Counted from the first letter of the stretch, positions 45,285-55,547 are shown. The stretch is 64,000 nucleotides of DNA from Cyclobacterium lianum (GCF_900143075.1 NZ_FRCY01000002.1:513905-577904); one strand, 5' to 3'. Translations and numbers: made by a program. Notes: generated by a model from the letters alone, not told the origin.

Positions 45285-46322
45285 ATGAGAGAAGACTATC
45301 TGCGTGGAGACCCCGAAGGCATGGCCCCCGGAGACAAGGAAATTGAAAAGGCGCTACGGCCATTGAGCTTTGCCGATTTTACCGGTCAACAGAAGACCGT
45401 AGAAAACATAAAGATATTTGTGTTAGCGGCAAAAAAACGTGGAGAATCGCTGGATCATGTCCTGCTGCATGGCCCCCCCGGGCTGGGAAAAACCACGCTT
45501 AGCCATATTATCGCAAACGAACTGGAATCCAGCCTGAAGATCACATCCGGGCCCGTACTGGACAAACCTTCAGACCTGGCGGGTTTGCTGACCAACCTGG
45601 AAGATGGTGATGTGCTTTTTATTGATGAAATCCACCGGCTGAATCCGATTGTAGAGGAGTACCTTTACTCTGCCATGGAGGATTTCCGCATCGACATCAT
45701 GCTGGACTCAGGTCCAAATGCGCGTTCAGTACAGATCAGCCTCAACCCCTTTACACTGGTAGGGGCCACTACCCGATCAGGTCTGCTTACGTCTCCGCTT
45801 CGTGCCCGCTTTGGCATCAATGCCAGGTTAGAATATTACGATGCCGAATTGCTCAGCACCATCGTCAAAAGATCTGCCTCCATTCTGGGTACTCCGCTTG
45901 ATGATGAAGCTGCTTTTGAAATCGCACGGAGAAGCAGAGGTACTCCCAGGATAGCCAATACCCTGCTAAGGAGAACCAGGGATTTTGCTGAAATCAAAGG
46001 TGATGGCCGCATCAATCTGGACATCGCCAAAATAGCCCTGGATGCATTGAATGTGGATGAGAATGGGTTGGATGAAATGGACAACCGTATTTTGCTGACC
46101 ATCATCAGGAAGTTTGCCGGAGGCCCGGTAGGCCTTTCCACCATTGCCACTGCCTGCGGGGAAGAGGCTGAAACAATAGAAGAAGTCTACGAACCATTTC
46201 TCATACAGGAGGGCTATCTCAAACGAACAAGCAGGGGTAGAACTGCCACAGAAGCCGCCTACAAACACCTAAAACTGAAGCCGGATTTTGGTGGTCAATC
46301 TGGTAGTCTTTTTGATTCATAG
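45285..46322 (+). CDS. ruvB: Holliday junction branch migration DNA helicase RuvB
   Basis: Hexameric AAA+ motor that drives branch migration with RuvA. Over 345 aa it shows the RuvB N-terminus ([23 protein letters not shown]), Walker [11 protein letters not shown], Walker [10 protein letters not shown], sensor 1 GATTRSGLL, the Arg finger in [10 protein letters not shown], and the C-terminal winged helix ([37 protein letters not shown]). It is followed by queG after 32 bp. ruvA and ruvC are not in the window. Confidence 0.98.
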   Translation: MREDYLRGDPEGMAPGDKEIEKALRPLSFADFTGQQKTVENIKIFVLAAKKRGESLDHVLLHGPPGLGKTTLSHIIANELESSLKITSGPVLDKPSDLAGLLTNLEDGDVLFIDEIHRLNPIVEEYLYSAMEDFRIDIMLDSGPNARSVQISLNPFTLVGATTRSGLLTSPLRARFGINARLEYYDAELLSTIVKRSASILGTPLDDEAAFEIARRSRGTPRIANTLLRRTRDFAEIKGDGRINLDIAKIALDALNVDENGLDEMDNRILLTIIRKFAGGPVGLSTIATACGEEAETIEEVYEPFLIQEGYLKRTSRGRTATEAAYKHLKLKPDFGGQSGSLFDS

Positions 46323-46354
46323 CCCGGCCTGGATAATATTCAAAAATTTAGCCG

Positions 46355-47281
46355 ATGAGTCAGTTGGAGAAAAATACGCTTTTGGTAAAAAAAACTGCCC
46401 AACACCTGGGGTTTGATTATTGCGGAATAGCAAAGGCGGAATTTCTGGAAGAAGAAGCTCCGAAACTGGAGGCCTGGCTGGCGAGAAATTATAACGGAAA
46501 AATGGCCTATATGGCCAATCATTTTGACAAACGACTGGACCCTACCAGGCTGGTGGACAATGCCAGATCGGTGGTAAGCCTGGTGTTTAATTATTACCCG
46601 CCAAAAAAGCTTCCCGAGGGGAAAAACGATATTAAGATCGCAAAATATGCGTACGGAAAGGATTACCATTTCGTGATACGGGAGAAACTCAATCATTTTC
46701 TTGAAATCCTGAAAGAGGAAATCGGAGAGATCAACGGGAGGGCATTTGTGGACAGCGCCCCGGTTATGGAGCGCCAATGGGCGCAGAGAGCAGGACTGGG
46801 CTGGACAGGAAAAAACAGCCTTTTGCTCAACAAAAACATGGGTAGTTTTTTTTTCCTGGCCGAATTGATCATTGATCTACCCCTTCATCATGACAATCCG
46901 GTCGAAAGAGATTACTGTGGCACCTGTACCCGCTGCATTGATGCCTGCCCCACCGATGCCATAGTAGAAGCAAACCTGGTTGATGCCTCCAGATGCATTT
47001 CCTATCTGACGATCGAACTGAAAGAAGAAATTCCCGCTGAATTTAAGGGCAAAATGGAAAATTGGGCCTTCGGTTGTGACATCTGCCAGGATGTGTGCCC
47101 CTGGAATCGCTTTTCTAGACCTCATCGGGAACCTGAATTTTTACCCCATACAGAGGTAGAATCTCTCGACTGGCAGGAAATGACCAAAGACACATTTGAT
47201 CGGGTATTCCGGAAATCCGCTGTTAAGCGAAGCAAATGGACGGGAATGATGCGCAATATTCAGTTTATCCGGAAAAAATAG
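46355..47281 (+). CDS. queG: Epoxyqueuosine reductase QueG
   Basis: Cobalamin-dependent, iron-sulfur enzyme for the last step of queuosine synthesis in tRNA. 308 aa. Two 4Fe-4S motifs are seen: [16 protein letters not shown] (about 189-204) and [11 protein letters not shown] (about 237-247), with an additional Cys in [11 protein letters not shown]. The catalytic Asp region is [25 protein letters not shown]. It follows ruvB closely and may be co-transcribed. Other queuosine genes are not in the window. Confidence 0.96.
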   Translation: MSQLEKNTLLVKKTAQHLGFDYCGIAKAEFLEEEAPKLEAWLARNYNGKMAYMANHFDKRLDPTRLVDNARSVVSLVFNYYPPKKLPEGKNDIKIAKYAYGKDYHFVIREKLNHFLEILKEEIGEINGRAFVDSAPVMERQWAQRAGLGWTGKNSLLLNKNMGSFFFLAELIIDLPLHHDNPVERDYCGTCTRCIDACPTDAIVEANLVDASRCISYLTIELKEEIPAEFKGKMENWAFGCDICQDVCPWNRFSRPHREPEFLPHTEVESLDWQEMTKDTFDRVFRKSAVKRSKWTGMMRNIQFIRKK

Positions 47282-47697
47282 CCGCTTTCCTGATTGTTGT
47301 GAAAAGCTTACTGTGACCTTTCAGTTTTTTGTATTTCGGGCAGTATCCCCGGTTTTCTAAGGGCAAGAAATACCGTTTTCCTGCGCAATCACAGGTAAAA
47401 GATACCGCCCGGGGAGGAGCCAGTCCTGCTCCTCCCCCTCCGGATGGCCTGGTTCCGGGATTGGCAGATGAAATGTATCTGCCGAAATCAATGCCAATTA
47501 AAAAAAAAATTGCTTACCCCCAAAACAAATTGGAATATATCTGATTTTAAAAGAATATGTTAGAAAAACACCAGGAAGCTAAATTATATTATTAAATTGT
47601 TATTATTGTAAAATAATAATCATTTGCTAAAAAACACAAATTTATGATCTAAACTTTAAAATTCTAATAATAAAAACCGTAATCTAAACTTATTTCT
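47282..47697. other. 416-bp region upstream of the susCD pair
   Basis: No supported gene. The left part carries a 10-bp perfect GC-only-type hairpin (47411-47437). The right part (about 47540-47690) is very AT-rich, as expected near a promoter. I could not fix a -7 element. Confidence 0.4.
47411..47437. repeat. Perfect 10-bp GC-rich inverted repeat before susC
   Basis: GGGGAGGAGC at 47411-47420 and its complement at 47428-47437 with a 7-nt loop. No T-run follows on the + strand; on the minus strand a short TCTTTT follows. It could be a weak terminator of queG or a leader structure of susC. Confidence 0.5.
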
Positions 47698-50667
47698 ATG
47701 ACTAAAATTTACCAATTCTCATTGGTGCTGGTCTTTTCTACGCTCTTTGTAGGCTGGGCACATGCACAGTACAGCGTCTCGGGGACCATCACCGATCAGC
47801 GAACCGGGGAGCCCATGATCGGGGCCAGCATTTTGGTTAGCAACACCAGCAGAGGAACCGTAACAGACCTGGATGGCAGGTTTAACCTTAATTTTGACAA
47901 CGATGATCCAGCCAGCCTGGTCATCTCCTCTTTGGGCTATCTCAGTCAGACGATTGAGGTAGGGCCCAATGAAAACAATAAATTGAATGTTTCTCTCAAG
48001 GAGGACGCTACTAATCTTGAGGAGGTAGTAGTAACCGGCTTGGCATCCTCGGTAAAAAGATCTAATCTGGCCAATGCCGTCTCCTCCGTTTCTTCCAGGG
48101 AATTAACCGGAACCACTACCATCCAAACTACTGATGGTGCCCTTTATGGAAAAATTGCTGGTGCAAATATTCGCTCAAATGGAGGTGCGCCGGGAGGAGG
48201 GCTATCCATACAACTTCGGGGGATCTCTAGTCTTACCGGCGCTTCTCAGCCGCTGATCATTCTGGACGGGGTTTATATCAACAATTCCTTTCAGCGAACT
48301 GGTCGTGCCACAGTCACCGGCGCAGGTGCTTCGAGCCAGGACGACGGGGCAAACAGGCTGGCTGACCTAAACCCCGCAGACATTGCAACCATTGAGGTCC
48401 TGAAAGGCCCTTCAGCGGCCGCCATCTATGGTACCAGGGCAAATGCAGGTGTAATCATCATCACCACCAAGCGCGGTGCTGAGGGGAAAACCAAAGTCTC
48501 CCTTTCACAGGATATCGGCTTTGCAAAACCCTTGCGCCTTCTGGGAGTAGATGACTGGAGTGAGGAAAAGATTAATGTATTTTTCCCGGAAAACAGAAGA
48601 CCCATAGAGTTGGAACGCTTCCGGGAAGGGGTCAGAATAGATTATGAGGACTACTTCTACAACAATACGGCTTTGCTCAGCAACACCCGTCTGACCGTAT
48701 CCGGAGGTAATGAAAAGACTAAGTTTTATGTTTCCGGCAACATCAATGCTGAAGATGGCACCGTGAAAAATACGGGTTTTGACCGATTTTCGGTCAGGGC
48801 AAATCTGGACCATAAAATAACCGATAAGATTAAATTGGGTGTTTCTTCCAATTATATCAAGTCTACTTCAGACAGGGGCTTCACAGGCAACCAGAACAAC
48901 TCAGGTGCAAGCATAGGCTACAGCATCGCTTACATCCCGAATTATTTTGACATCCGCCCTGATGAAAACGGAAATTACCCGACAAACCCATATTTTAGCG
49001 AGAATCCCGCTGCAGTCACAGACAATGCTGAGAACAGATCCGATGTACAACGATTTGTACAGGCATTTACACTGGACATTGATCTTTTCAGCAACAGCAA
49101 TAGTTTTTTGAAAGCCAATATAGCCGGTGGATTGGACTTCCTTCAAAATTCCACCCTGATTTATTTACCAGAATTTCTTCAGTTCCAGAGAGGTCAGGCC
49201 AATCCTGGTGACGTTTTTTGGGGAAAACAGGAAAGTTTCAACACCAACTTCCAGGCTGCACTGGTTTACAATTTTAATCTGGGCAAGGTCAACATGAATT
49301 CCCAGGCTGGTTTGGTGAGGCTCGACTTCAACAACAGCCAGCTATTTAACAGGGGCCGGGGTCTGGTACCTGGTCAAACGAACCTGCAGCAGGCATCGGT
49401 TCAGGAAATTGTCGAACAGTTTAATAGCGAAGTTCAGGAAGCGGGTATATTCCTCCAGCAGGAAGCTAATTTTGAAGACAAAATCATTGGCACAGTCGGG
49501 GTGCGGTGGGACAAGTCAACCTTAAATGGCGACCCCTCCCAATACTATACCTTTCCCAGAGCATCTGTAGCTTTTAATCTTGGGAATTTCGATTTCTGGA
49601 ACTCTTCCTTTATCAATCAACTGAAACCAAGGATCGCTTATGGGGAAACAGCAGGGCCAGTCGCCTTTGGAAATACATTTTCCAGACTGGAGGGCGCCAA
49701 TATTGGAGGCCTTTTGGGTTCGGTAGTAGGAACCCAAATCGGGAACACCCAAATCAGACCCGAAACGGCAACAGAGTTGGAATTTGGAGTGGACTTTGGT
49801 TTTCTGAACAACCGCTTTGCTCTGGAAGCCACCTATTATATCAAAAACACCCAAAACAATATTCAGGATCTTAACCTGGCTCCTTCCACGGGTGTAAACA
49901 CCATACCCAGCAATGAGGCGGAACTGCAAAACAAGGGTTTGGAATTGAGTATCTCCGGAACGGTAGTGGGCCAGGCCAACTTCAACTGGTTTTCAAGAGT
50001 CATGTATTGGCAAAACAGGGTAAACATGACAAGATTGGGGATACCACAATATACCCTCGGTGCTTTCGGACCTGCCCTCGGAACTTTCTACTACGCGGAG
50101 GGCTTCGCTCCCACTACCATCGTGGGCACGCCTGCAAATCCTGATCATCCCAGTGGATTTACGGTTTGGGGAAATGCCCAACCCAAGTTCAATACATCCT
50201 TCTACAATACGATGAGAGTTTACAATAACCTGGAATTGTCCTTCCTGGTGGAATGGAGACAAGGAGGTGAAAACATCAATCTGACTTCTTTTCTTTCCGA
50301 TTCCGGGGGGACTACCAACGGCTGGTTTGACGATGACAATGGAGATGGCGTTCCGAATGGAAGGCAGAGACCTCCGGAACCCTACAACAATGCCGGAAGA
50401 TGGGTCCAGGATGCCTCATTTGTAAAAGTCAGAGAAATTGGCCTATACTATACCCTACCTAAGGCAACGGTCGCCAATACCTTCGGCGATGCCCTGGCAG
50501 GTGTGCGTTTTGGTTTATCGGTCAACAATGCCTTCCTTTTTACCGATTATGAAGGATACGATCCGGAGACATCCACTTTTGGTGCCCGGTCTGTAGACAA
50601 CAACGTAGACATTGCACCCTACCCGACCCCAAGAAGGGTTTTCTTTCACGTAAATCTTGATTTTTAA
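47698..50667 (+). CDS. SusC/RagA family TonB-dependent outer-membrane transporter
   Basis: 989-aa outer-membrane importer. The signal peptide ends near residue 23 (GWAHA-QY). An N-terminal carboxypeptidase-regulatory-like domain follows (about 25-105, YSVSGTITDQRTGEPMIGASILVSNTSRG). The plug domain (about 110-230) has the SusC hallmark AIYGTRANAGVIIITTKRG. The remainder is a 22-strand beta-barrel ending in an aromatic residue (HVNLDF). It pairs with the susD-like gene 11 bp downstream. There are no CAZymes, sulfatases, peptidases or regulators beside it, so the imported nutrient cannot be inferred. Confidence 0.95.
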   Translation: MTKIYQFSLVLVFSTLFVGWAHAQYSVSGTITDQRTGEPMIGASILVSNTSRGTVTDLDGRFNLNFDNDDPASLVISSLGYLSQTIEVGPNENNKLNVSLKEDATNLEEVVVTGLASSVKRSNLANAVSSVSSRELTGTTTIQTTDGALYGKIAGANIRSNGGAPGGGLSIQLRGISSLTGASQPLIILDGVYINNSFQRTGRATVTGAGASSQDDGANRLADLNPADIATIEVLKGPSAAAIYGTRANAGVIIITTKRGAEGKTKVSLSQDIGFAKPLRLLGVDDWSEEKINVFFPENRRPIELERFREGVRIDYEDYFYNNTALLSNTRLTVSGGNEKTKFYVSGNINAEDGTVKNTGFDRFSVRANLDHKITDKIKLGVSSNYIKSTSDRGFTGNQNNSGASIGYSIAYIPNYFDIRPDENGNYPTNPYFSENPAAVTDNAENRSDVQRFVQAFTLDIDLFSNSNSFLKANIAGGLDFLQNSTLIYLPEFLQFQRGQANPGDVFWGKQESFNTNFQAALVYNFNLGKVNMNSQAGLVRLDFNNSQLFNRGRGLVPGQTNLQQASVQEIVEQFNSEVQEAGIFLQQEANFEDKIIGTVGVRWDKSTLNGDPSQYYTFPRASVAFNLGNFDFWNSSFINQLKPRIAYGETAGPVAFGNTFSRLEGANIGGLLGSVVGTQIGNTQIRPETATELEFGVDFGFLNNRFALEATYYIKNTQNNIQDLNLAPSTGVNTIPSNEAELQNKGLELSISGTVVGQANFNWFSRVMYWQNRVNMTRLGIPQYTLGAFGPALGTFYYAEGFAPTTIVGTPANPDHPSGFTVWGNAQPKFNTSFYNTMRVYNNLELSFLVEWRQGGENINLTSFLSDSGGTTNGWFDDDNGDGVPNGRQRPPEPYNNAGRWVQDASFVKVREIGLYYTLPKATVANTFGDALAGVRFGLSVNNAFLFTDYEGYDPETSTFGARSVDNNVDIAPYPTPRRVFFHVNLDF

Positions 50668-50678
50668 ATCCCTAATCG

Positions 50679-52064
50679 ATGAAAGTTATGAAAATGATAA
50701 AATCATATATCGGATTTGCCGCCATTGCTGCACTTGCTATTGCGAGCTGCAACCCATTGCAACTGGATCAAATAGACGATCCAAATAACCCTTCCCTGGG
50801 GAGTGTAAGCGAAAATGCCAGTCGTTCTCAGATCCAATTTCTGGTAACCGGGCTGGAGTCTCGCCACCGGGACTATGTCACCAATGTATCCCGCGCATGG
50901 AATACCTTTGGGAGAGAAATATGGTACCTGAATGGTTCGGATCCTCGTTTTCAAACCGATTGGCTGGGACAAGCCGGACGGGAGCCTGACCGGATCTACT
51001 TTGGATTCGGCACCACAGGAGGTGGCTCCTGGGCAGATCCCTACCAGGCTATCCGGCAGGCAGAGGTGCTGATCTCTGCTGCAGAAAACACCAACGTCCT
51101 CACAGACGCCGAACAAGCTGCACTCTCCGGTTTCGGACGCATGATTCAGGGGTATCAGTTCATGATCCCTGCAAATTTTGTCTATGACAATGGTATCAGA
51201 ATTGATGTAGAAGACCCGCTTAATCCCGGCCCTTATGTCAGCTATGAGGAAGCCATGCAGCATTCCCGATCCCTGTTGAATGAAGCCGATCAATTGTTTG
51301 CTTCAGCAAGCGGAGAGTTTCCTTTTACACTGACGCCAGGTTTTGAGGGTTTTACCTCCATTGATGCACTACAGGAAGTGACCAATGCCATACTCGCCAG
51401 AAACAATGCTTATCTCCAAGACTGGGAAGGCGTATTGAACGCTTTAGACAATTCCTTTATGAACCTGGAAGGTGACTTAGATGTAGGTCCGGCCCATCCC
51501 TACAACGGTCCGCCTGATGAATTTAACCCTTTATTTTATATCAGGGATGCAGCCATTAATACCATTATTGTCGTTCACCCCTCCGTGCTGGAAGACGCCA
51601 CAGAAGGGGACGCCAGGGTAGCGGAGAAATTTTACGAGCGGGAAGATCCTGTAGTCGTCACTACCGATGCCACTCCGCTGGTAGGAACGCATCAGGACAA
51701 CCGCTGGCCAAATAACACTACCTCAATTCCATTTATCAGAAATGAAGAATTGGTATTGCTCAAAGCTGAGGCCCATGCCCAATTGGGCCAGACAGAACTG
51801 GCGCTTGAAGCGATCGATATCATTCGAAATGCGGCGGAAATCGGGGATTATACTGGGCCTGCTGATCAGCAAAGCCTGATCGATGAAATCCTTTATCAAA
51901 GAAGGTACTCTCTCTGGGCAGAGCCCTGGGGGCATCGCTGGATTGATGCCAGGAGGTATGACCGTTTGGATGAGATCAATACCTCCTTTGACCAGGGATC
52001 TGTATTCCGGCAGTTTCCACATCCCCAATCAGAAGTAAACTGGGACATATATGTGGAAGATTGA
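50679..52064 (+). CDS. SusD/RagB family nutrient-binding outer-membrane lipoprotein
   Basis: 461-aa surface lipoprotein that caps the SusC barrel. The lipobox is AIASC (Cys24), followed by the SusD-like TPR-helical body. The C-terminal region contains the family's YQRRYSLWAEPWGHRWIDARRYDRLDE (around 410-435). The start at 50679 (MKVMKM) is taken; ATG at 50688 is an alternative. It is 11 bp after susC and followed by a strong terminator. It is shorter than classic SusD (about 550 aa) but in the range of RagB-like members. Confidence 0.93.
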   Translation: MKVMKMIKSYIGFAAIAALAIASCNPLQLDQIDDPNNPSLGSVSENASRSQIQFLVTGLESRHRDYVTNVSRAWNTFGREIWYLNGSDPRFQTDWLGQAGREPDRIYFGFGTTGGGSWADPYQAIRQAEVLISAAENTNVLTDAEQAALSGFGRMIQGYQFMIPANFVYDNGIRIDVEDPLNPGPYVSYEEAMQHSRSLLNEADQLFASASGEFPFTLTPGFEGFTSIDALQEVTNAILARNNAYLQDWEGVLNALDNSFMNLEGDLDVGPAHPYNGPPDEFNPLFYIRDAAINTIIVVHPSVLEDATEGDARVAEKFYEREDPVVVTTDATPLVGTHQDNRWPNNTTSIPFIRNEELVLLKAEAHAQLGQTELALEAIDIIRNAAEIGDYTGPADQQSLIDEILYQRRYSLWAEPWGHRWIDARRYDRLDEINTSFDQGSVFRQFPHPQSEVNWDIYVED

Positions 52065-52090
52065 TATGACCTAATAGGAATTTATGATAA

Positions 52091-52124
52091 AAAGCCATTT
52101 CTGCTAGCCAGAAGTGGCTTTTTT
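52091..52124 (+). terminator. Terminator of the susCD operon
   Basis: A 13-bp stem (52091-52103 with 52109-52121, one wobble) with a 5-nt loop and a T-run to 52124, 26 bp after the susD stop. Confidence 0.88.
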
Positions 52125-52212
52125 GTTTGGTCTGGTTAGCGTTGTTGCAAACCTTACCCAGAATCATATTCAGGTTATAAATAGCCGAAAAAATTTACCA
52201 AAAAACCTGATT

Positions 52213-52851
52213 TCATTGAATGACCCTGAAAAGATAGGCCAGAGAAAACTCCAATTGGGTAAAATTAAGGTCAAAAATACGTTCCTGAGATTCCGGTCGC
52301 CCAAATTCATAAGAGTAGCGCACCTCTCCCTGAAGCGTATGCTTTCCAAACAACTTGGACAATCCGACACCCGCTGTGAGTCCATACATGATCTTTCTCG
52401 GCCGGTCAGCCGGCTGACCATAGGTTGGAATGACCAACTCTCCCTCTACTTCCCGCCTCAGGTCTCTGGCTTCAAGCAGATAACCCAGATGGGGGCCAAG
52501 TTTGATGTGAAATCTTCCTGAATTTCCCAGATAGAAATTGGATAAAATTGGCATTTTCAGGTAGTCAAAATGGGTTTCATTCCCGATATTGATCGTATCA
52601 GTGGCAGCATATCCGGTCGTCAGCCATTGAAACTCTATTTGCGCACCGGCATTTTTTTCAAAAAACTGCTCTATTACCAGTGAGTAGGAAGGAGCTGTGA
52701 TTCCGGTCACGCTTCTTGGAAAACTGCCCAAAGTAACCCTGTAGGTGGCACTAGAGCTGGTGTAACCGGCCTTGATACCAATGCTGGTTTGGGCGCTAAC
52801 CTGGCAGCAGCATAAAAAAATAATCCACAATAGTATCCACCAGGTTTTCAT
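52213..52851 (-). CDS. Outer-membrane beta-barrel protein (PorT/OmpW-like size class)
   Basis: Exported 212-aa protein with a signal peptide (about 1-20, ending VSAQ). The mature part is made of alternating amphipathic strands (TSIGIKAGYTSSSATYRV, RFHIKLGPHLGYLLEARDL, TLQGEVRYSYEFGR) and ends with a strand finishing in an aromatic-rich LEFSLAYLFRV. This is the pattern of small Bacteroidota outer-membrane barrels with eight to ten strands (outer membrane protein beta-barrel family). No specific function can be given. It is convergent with susD, and the small gene at 52881 is upstream on the same strand. Confidence 0.82.
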   Translation of the reverse strand: MKTWWILLWIIFLCCCQVSAQTSIGIKAGYTSSSATYRVTLGSFPRSVTGITAPSYSLVIEQFFEKNAGAQIEFQWLTTGYAATDTINIGNETHFDYLKMPILSNFYLGNSGRFHIKLGPHLGYLLEARDLRREVEGELVIPTYGQPADRPRKIMYGLTAGVGLSKLFGKHTLQGEVRYSYEFGRPESQERIFDLNFTQLEFSLAYLFRVIQ

Positions 52852-52880
52852 ACAGGAAAAACAGAATCGTATTCGTTTTC

Positions 52881-53078
52881 TTAACCTTTCTTCTTTTTGT
52901 CGTTCCGCTCTTCCCGGTCCCGTAATTTCTTATCGTCTACATTTTTATTCAGGAATTCATTGATCTTGTCGATCGAAAAAGAACTGGAAATTTCGCCAAA
53001 GGAGTTGATATTCATGTTGAAGCCTTCCAACTCTTCATTTACCCTTGGCGTTTCTTTCTTCTTTGCCTTCTTTGCCAT
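52881..53078 (-). CDS. Small conserved charged protein
   Basis: 65-aa soluble protein starting MAKKAKKKETPRVNEELEG and ending in a Lys/Arg/Glu/Asp-rich tail. A core GFNMNINSFGEISSSFSIDKINEFLNKN is not low-complexity and could form a small fold. An ATG 12 bp upstream (53090) gives a four-residue longer form. Such small charged proteins occur beside gltX in related genomes in my recollection, but this is unverified. It lies 28 bp after the gltX stop, same strand, so it is probably co-transcribed. Function is unknown. Confidence 0.6.
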   Translation of the reverse strand: MAKKAKKKETPRVNEELEGFNMNINSFGEISSSFSIDKINEFLNKNVDDKKLRDREERNDKKKKG

Positions 53079-53118
53079 GACACTTTTCATTTTGTTTTTG
53101 ACTTAGGAATCGGACGCC

Positions 53119-54654
53119 TTATCCGGCCTTTATATTCTCTAACGCAAAATCTATTCTTTTGATCAGTTCATCCTTACCCAATATCTCAAATATCTGCATC
53201 AGGTCGGGTCCAGCACCGACACCGGTAATGGCCAATCTTACTGCCTGCATTACTTTTCCCAATTTGATGCCCGCTTCCGCAGCGGCATGGCCCAGCATTT
53301 CTTTGAAGCCTTCCGCTGTTATTGAAGCCTCCGCGGCTAGCAATTTTTCTTTAAAGGCAGCCAACACGGTGATGGCGTCCTGGTTCCACCTCTTTGCTAC
53401 TACCTGGTCGTCGAATGATTTCGGAGGAAAAACCATAAACTTACCTTCCTTCCATAAATCCGAAGGGAAAGTAGCCCTTTCCTTCATCACTGCCACAATT
53501 TTCTCGGCTTTTTCCTGAGATACAGTAATATTTTCCTTCCTGAGATCAGCCTGAAGGTATTCTGCCAGTACCTCGTCGCTTTTGTCTCTCAGGTATTGCT
53601 CATTGTACCATTTTGCTTTGTTGATATCAAACTTGGTTCCTGACTTGCCAATCCTTTCAATGGAGAAAGCCTCCACCAATTCGTCCAGGGTGAATAGCTC
53701 CCTCTGATCTCCCGGGTTCCATCCCAGAAACGCCAGGAAATTGAGAAATGCCTCTGGAAGGTAGCCCGCCTCCCTGAAACCATCTACCAACTCTCCCGAA
53801 TTGGGATCGGTCCAGTCAAGGGGAAAAATGGGGAATCCATGCTTCTCCGCATCCCGCTTGGAAAGTTTTCCATTCCCGTCCGGCTTCAATAGAAGAGGCA
53901 AGTGTGCAAATTCGGGCATGCTTTCTTCCCAACCCAGGTATTTGTACAATAGCACATGGAGCGGAGCCGAAGGCAGCCATTCTTCGCCCCGGATCACATG
54001 GGTGATTCCCATCAGGTGGTCATCTACTATGTTTGCCAGATGATAGGTCGGCATACCATCGGACTTCATCAATACTTTATCATCCAGAGAATTGGAATGC
54101 ACCATCACCCATCCTCTTACCATATCATTTAGCCTCACTTCTTCCTTTCTGGGTATTTTGACCCGGATTACGTAGGGTTCTCCGGACTCCAGTCTTGCCT
54201 TTACCTCATCTGCCGGCAGGGTAAGGGAATTCTTCATCTGGGTCCGCGTGATGGAATTGTACTGGGGAGATACCACCCTGGCCGCAGTCAGGCGTTGCCG
54301 CATGGCTTCCAGCTCCTCTGAAGTATCAAAAGCATAGTAGGCATGTCCCTTATCCAATAGGTTTTGGGCATATTCCATATATAATGGCTTCCGCTCCGAC
54401 TGTCTGTAAGGACCACAATCCCCTGGTTTCCATGGGCTTTCGTCAGGAGAAATACCGATCCAGTCCAGCGAATTCCTGATATAATCCTCCGCGCCGGGAA
54501 TAAAACGGTTTTGATCCGTATCTTCAATTCTCAAAAGAAATTTGCCCTGATGTTTGCGGGCGAAAAGATAATTGTACAAGGCAGTACGGACACCACCAAT
54601 ATGCAAAGCTCCCGTGGGTGAAGGGGCAAATCTTACGCGTACTTCTTTACTCAT
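53119..54654 (-). CDS. gltX: Glutamyl-tRNA synthetase
   Basis: Class I aminoacyl-tRNA synthetase, 511 aa. The HIGH signature is in FAPSPTGALHIGGVRTALYNYLFA at the N-terminus and the KMSKS-like motif is LSKRD in NGKLSKRDAEKHGFP. The GluRS-specific LLRIEDTDQ block confirms glutamyl rather than the glutaminyl branch. The C-terminal anticodon-binding helical domain is present (about 330-511). It is monocistronic or paired with the small gene downstream. A TATCTTTG -7 element lies upstream on the minus strand. Confidence 0.97.
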   Translation of the reverse strand: MSKEVRVRFAPSPTGALHIGGVRTALYNYLFARKHQGKFLLRIEDTDQNRFIPGAEDYIRNSLDWIGISPDESPWKPGDCGPYRQSERKPLYMEYAQNLLDKGHAYYAFDTSEELEAMRQRLTAARVVSPQYNSITRTQMKNSLTLPADEVKARLESGEPYVIRVKIPRKEEVRLNDMVRGWVMVHSNSLDDKVLMKSDGMPTYHLANIVDDHLMGITHVIRGEEWLPSAPLHVLLYKYLGWEESMPEFAHLPLLLKPDGNGKLSKRDAEKHGFPIFPLDWTDPNSGELVDGFREAGYLPEAFLNFLAFLGWNPGDQRELFTLDELVEAFSIERIGKSGTKFDINKAKWYNEQYLRDKSDEVLAEYLQADLRKENITVSQEKAEKIVAVMKERATFPSDLWKEGKFMVFPPKSFDDQVVAKRWNQDAITVLAAFKEKLLAAEASITAEGFKEMLGHAAAEAGIKLGKVMQAVRLAITGVGAGPDLMQIFEILGKDELIKRIDFALENIKAG

Positions 54655-54682
54655 AAACAGCCATCAATTTCATTTAAGAGGG

Positions 54683-54690
54683 CAAAGATA
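54683..54690 (-). promoter_or_regulatory. -7 element for gltX
   Basis: On the minus strand TATCTTTG (complement of CAAAGATA) lies 28 bp before the gltX start codon and fully matches TAnnTTTG. Confidence 0.55.
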
Positions 54691-54782
54691 AGCAATAAAT
54701 AAGGAATTCGCTGGCTTCGAGGCCAAAGTCTTGGCCATTTTCAGGTAAACCTTCCCGGGCCGCGGTATGTTCTATATCATTG

Positions 54783-55391
54783 ATGATGAAAGAAAATTCT
54801 GCCAATAAGGATCAAATGGGACGGGAAATGGTCCGGCTGTTAAAAATATTTGGTTTGGCCTCATTGGGCCTGGTCCTGTTGCTTTCTTTGTTTAATGAAC
54901 GACGCGCCAATAATACAGGAGAGGACCCCAGCTTCAGGCTCAGTGACTCCGGAATGCTGTTTTTTAAAAACATCCGAAGAATCGATTATGCGGTAAGGAG
55001 CATGCCAGACGCAGGCATCGATATTTATACCCACAAAGGATTCGACAGAGACAGTACACAAAACACTTTGATTCTGGAAATAATTGTACACAAAAACAGG
55101 AATACGGCATCACCCTACCTCTTGTCTGCAGGGCAACTGAAGCGCCGGGAGCCGCTCCTGCTGCACGCCATCAAAAAGGACGACTTGTACGGGACACTGG
55201 AGATCTCTACCGGTGACCGCTATGTGCACCTGGAGCAGGCAGGTATCATTTTCAACTGGCTAAGCAGCGAGATAGATAGCCTTAAGGCCAACGTGGGTGA
55301 GCGCTGGATTCCGCTGTTGGACAGCAAACGTGAAAGGGAGGCCTTTGTAAACAGCTACAACGATTTTCTCAAAATTACCGGTCAGCTTTGA
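54783..55391 (+). CDS. Unrecognised single-pass membrane protein
   Basis: 202-aa protein with one membrane helix near the N-terminus (about residues 21-38, IFGLASLGLVLLLSLF) and a mainly hydrophilic remainder predicted outside. The outer part has alternating strands (IDYAVRSMPDAGIDIYTH, LILEIIVHKNRN) and a C-terminal helix. A TTG at 54780 precedes the ATG. No family is recognised. It begins a stretch of small unknown genes and diverges from gltX, with about 130 bp between starts. Confidence 0.6.
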   Translation: MMKENSANKDQMGREMVRLLKIFGLASLGLVLLLSLFNERRANNTGEDPSFRLSDSGMLFFKNIRRIDYAVRSMPDAGIDIYTHKGFDRDSTQNTLILEIIVHKNRNTASPYLLSAGQLKRREPLLLHAIKKDDLYGTLEISTGDRYVHLEQAGIIFNWLSSEIDSLKANVGERWIPLLDSKREREAFVNSYNDFLKITGQL

Positions 55392-55547
55392 ATTGCATTA
55401 CAAGCTTTGGGAGCGTAAGGAAAAACACAACCGGCGGCATGTAAGCTTCCTGGCAAAATGGACAAAAATTACAATAATAAATTCTATCTTGTCGAAAGAG
55501 CCTGAGATAGCAAACTATCCTGCCGACAGACCCAAAATATACCTGAA

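Noticed and set aside
47329..47544. 71-codon frame in the susC upstream region
   Set aside because: Runs through a GC-rich hairpin and a poly-proline stretch without protein-like features; the region is better read as intergenic.
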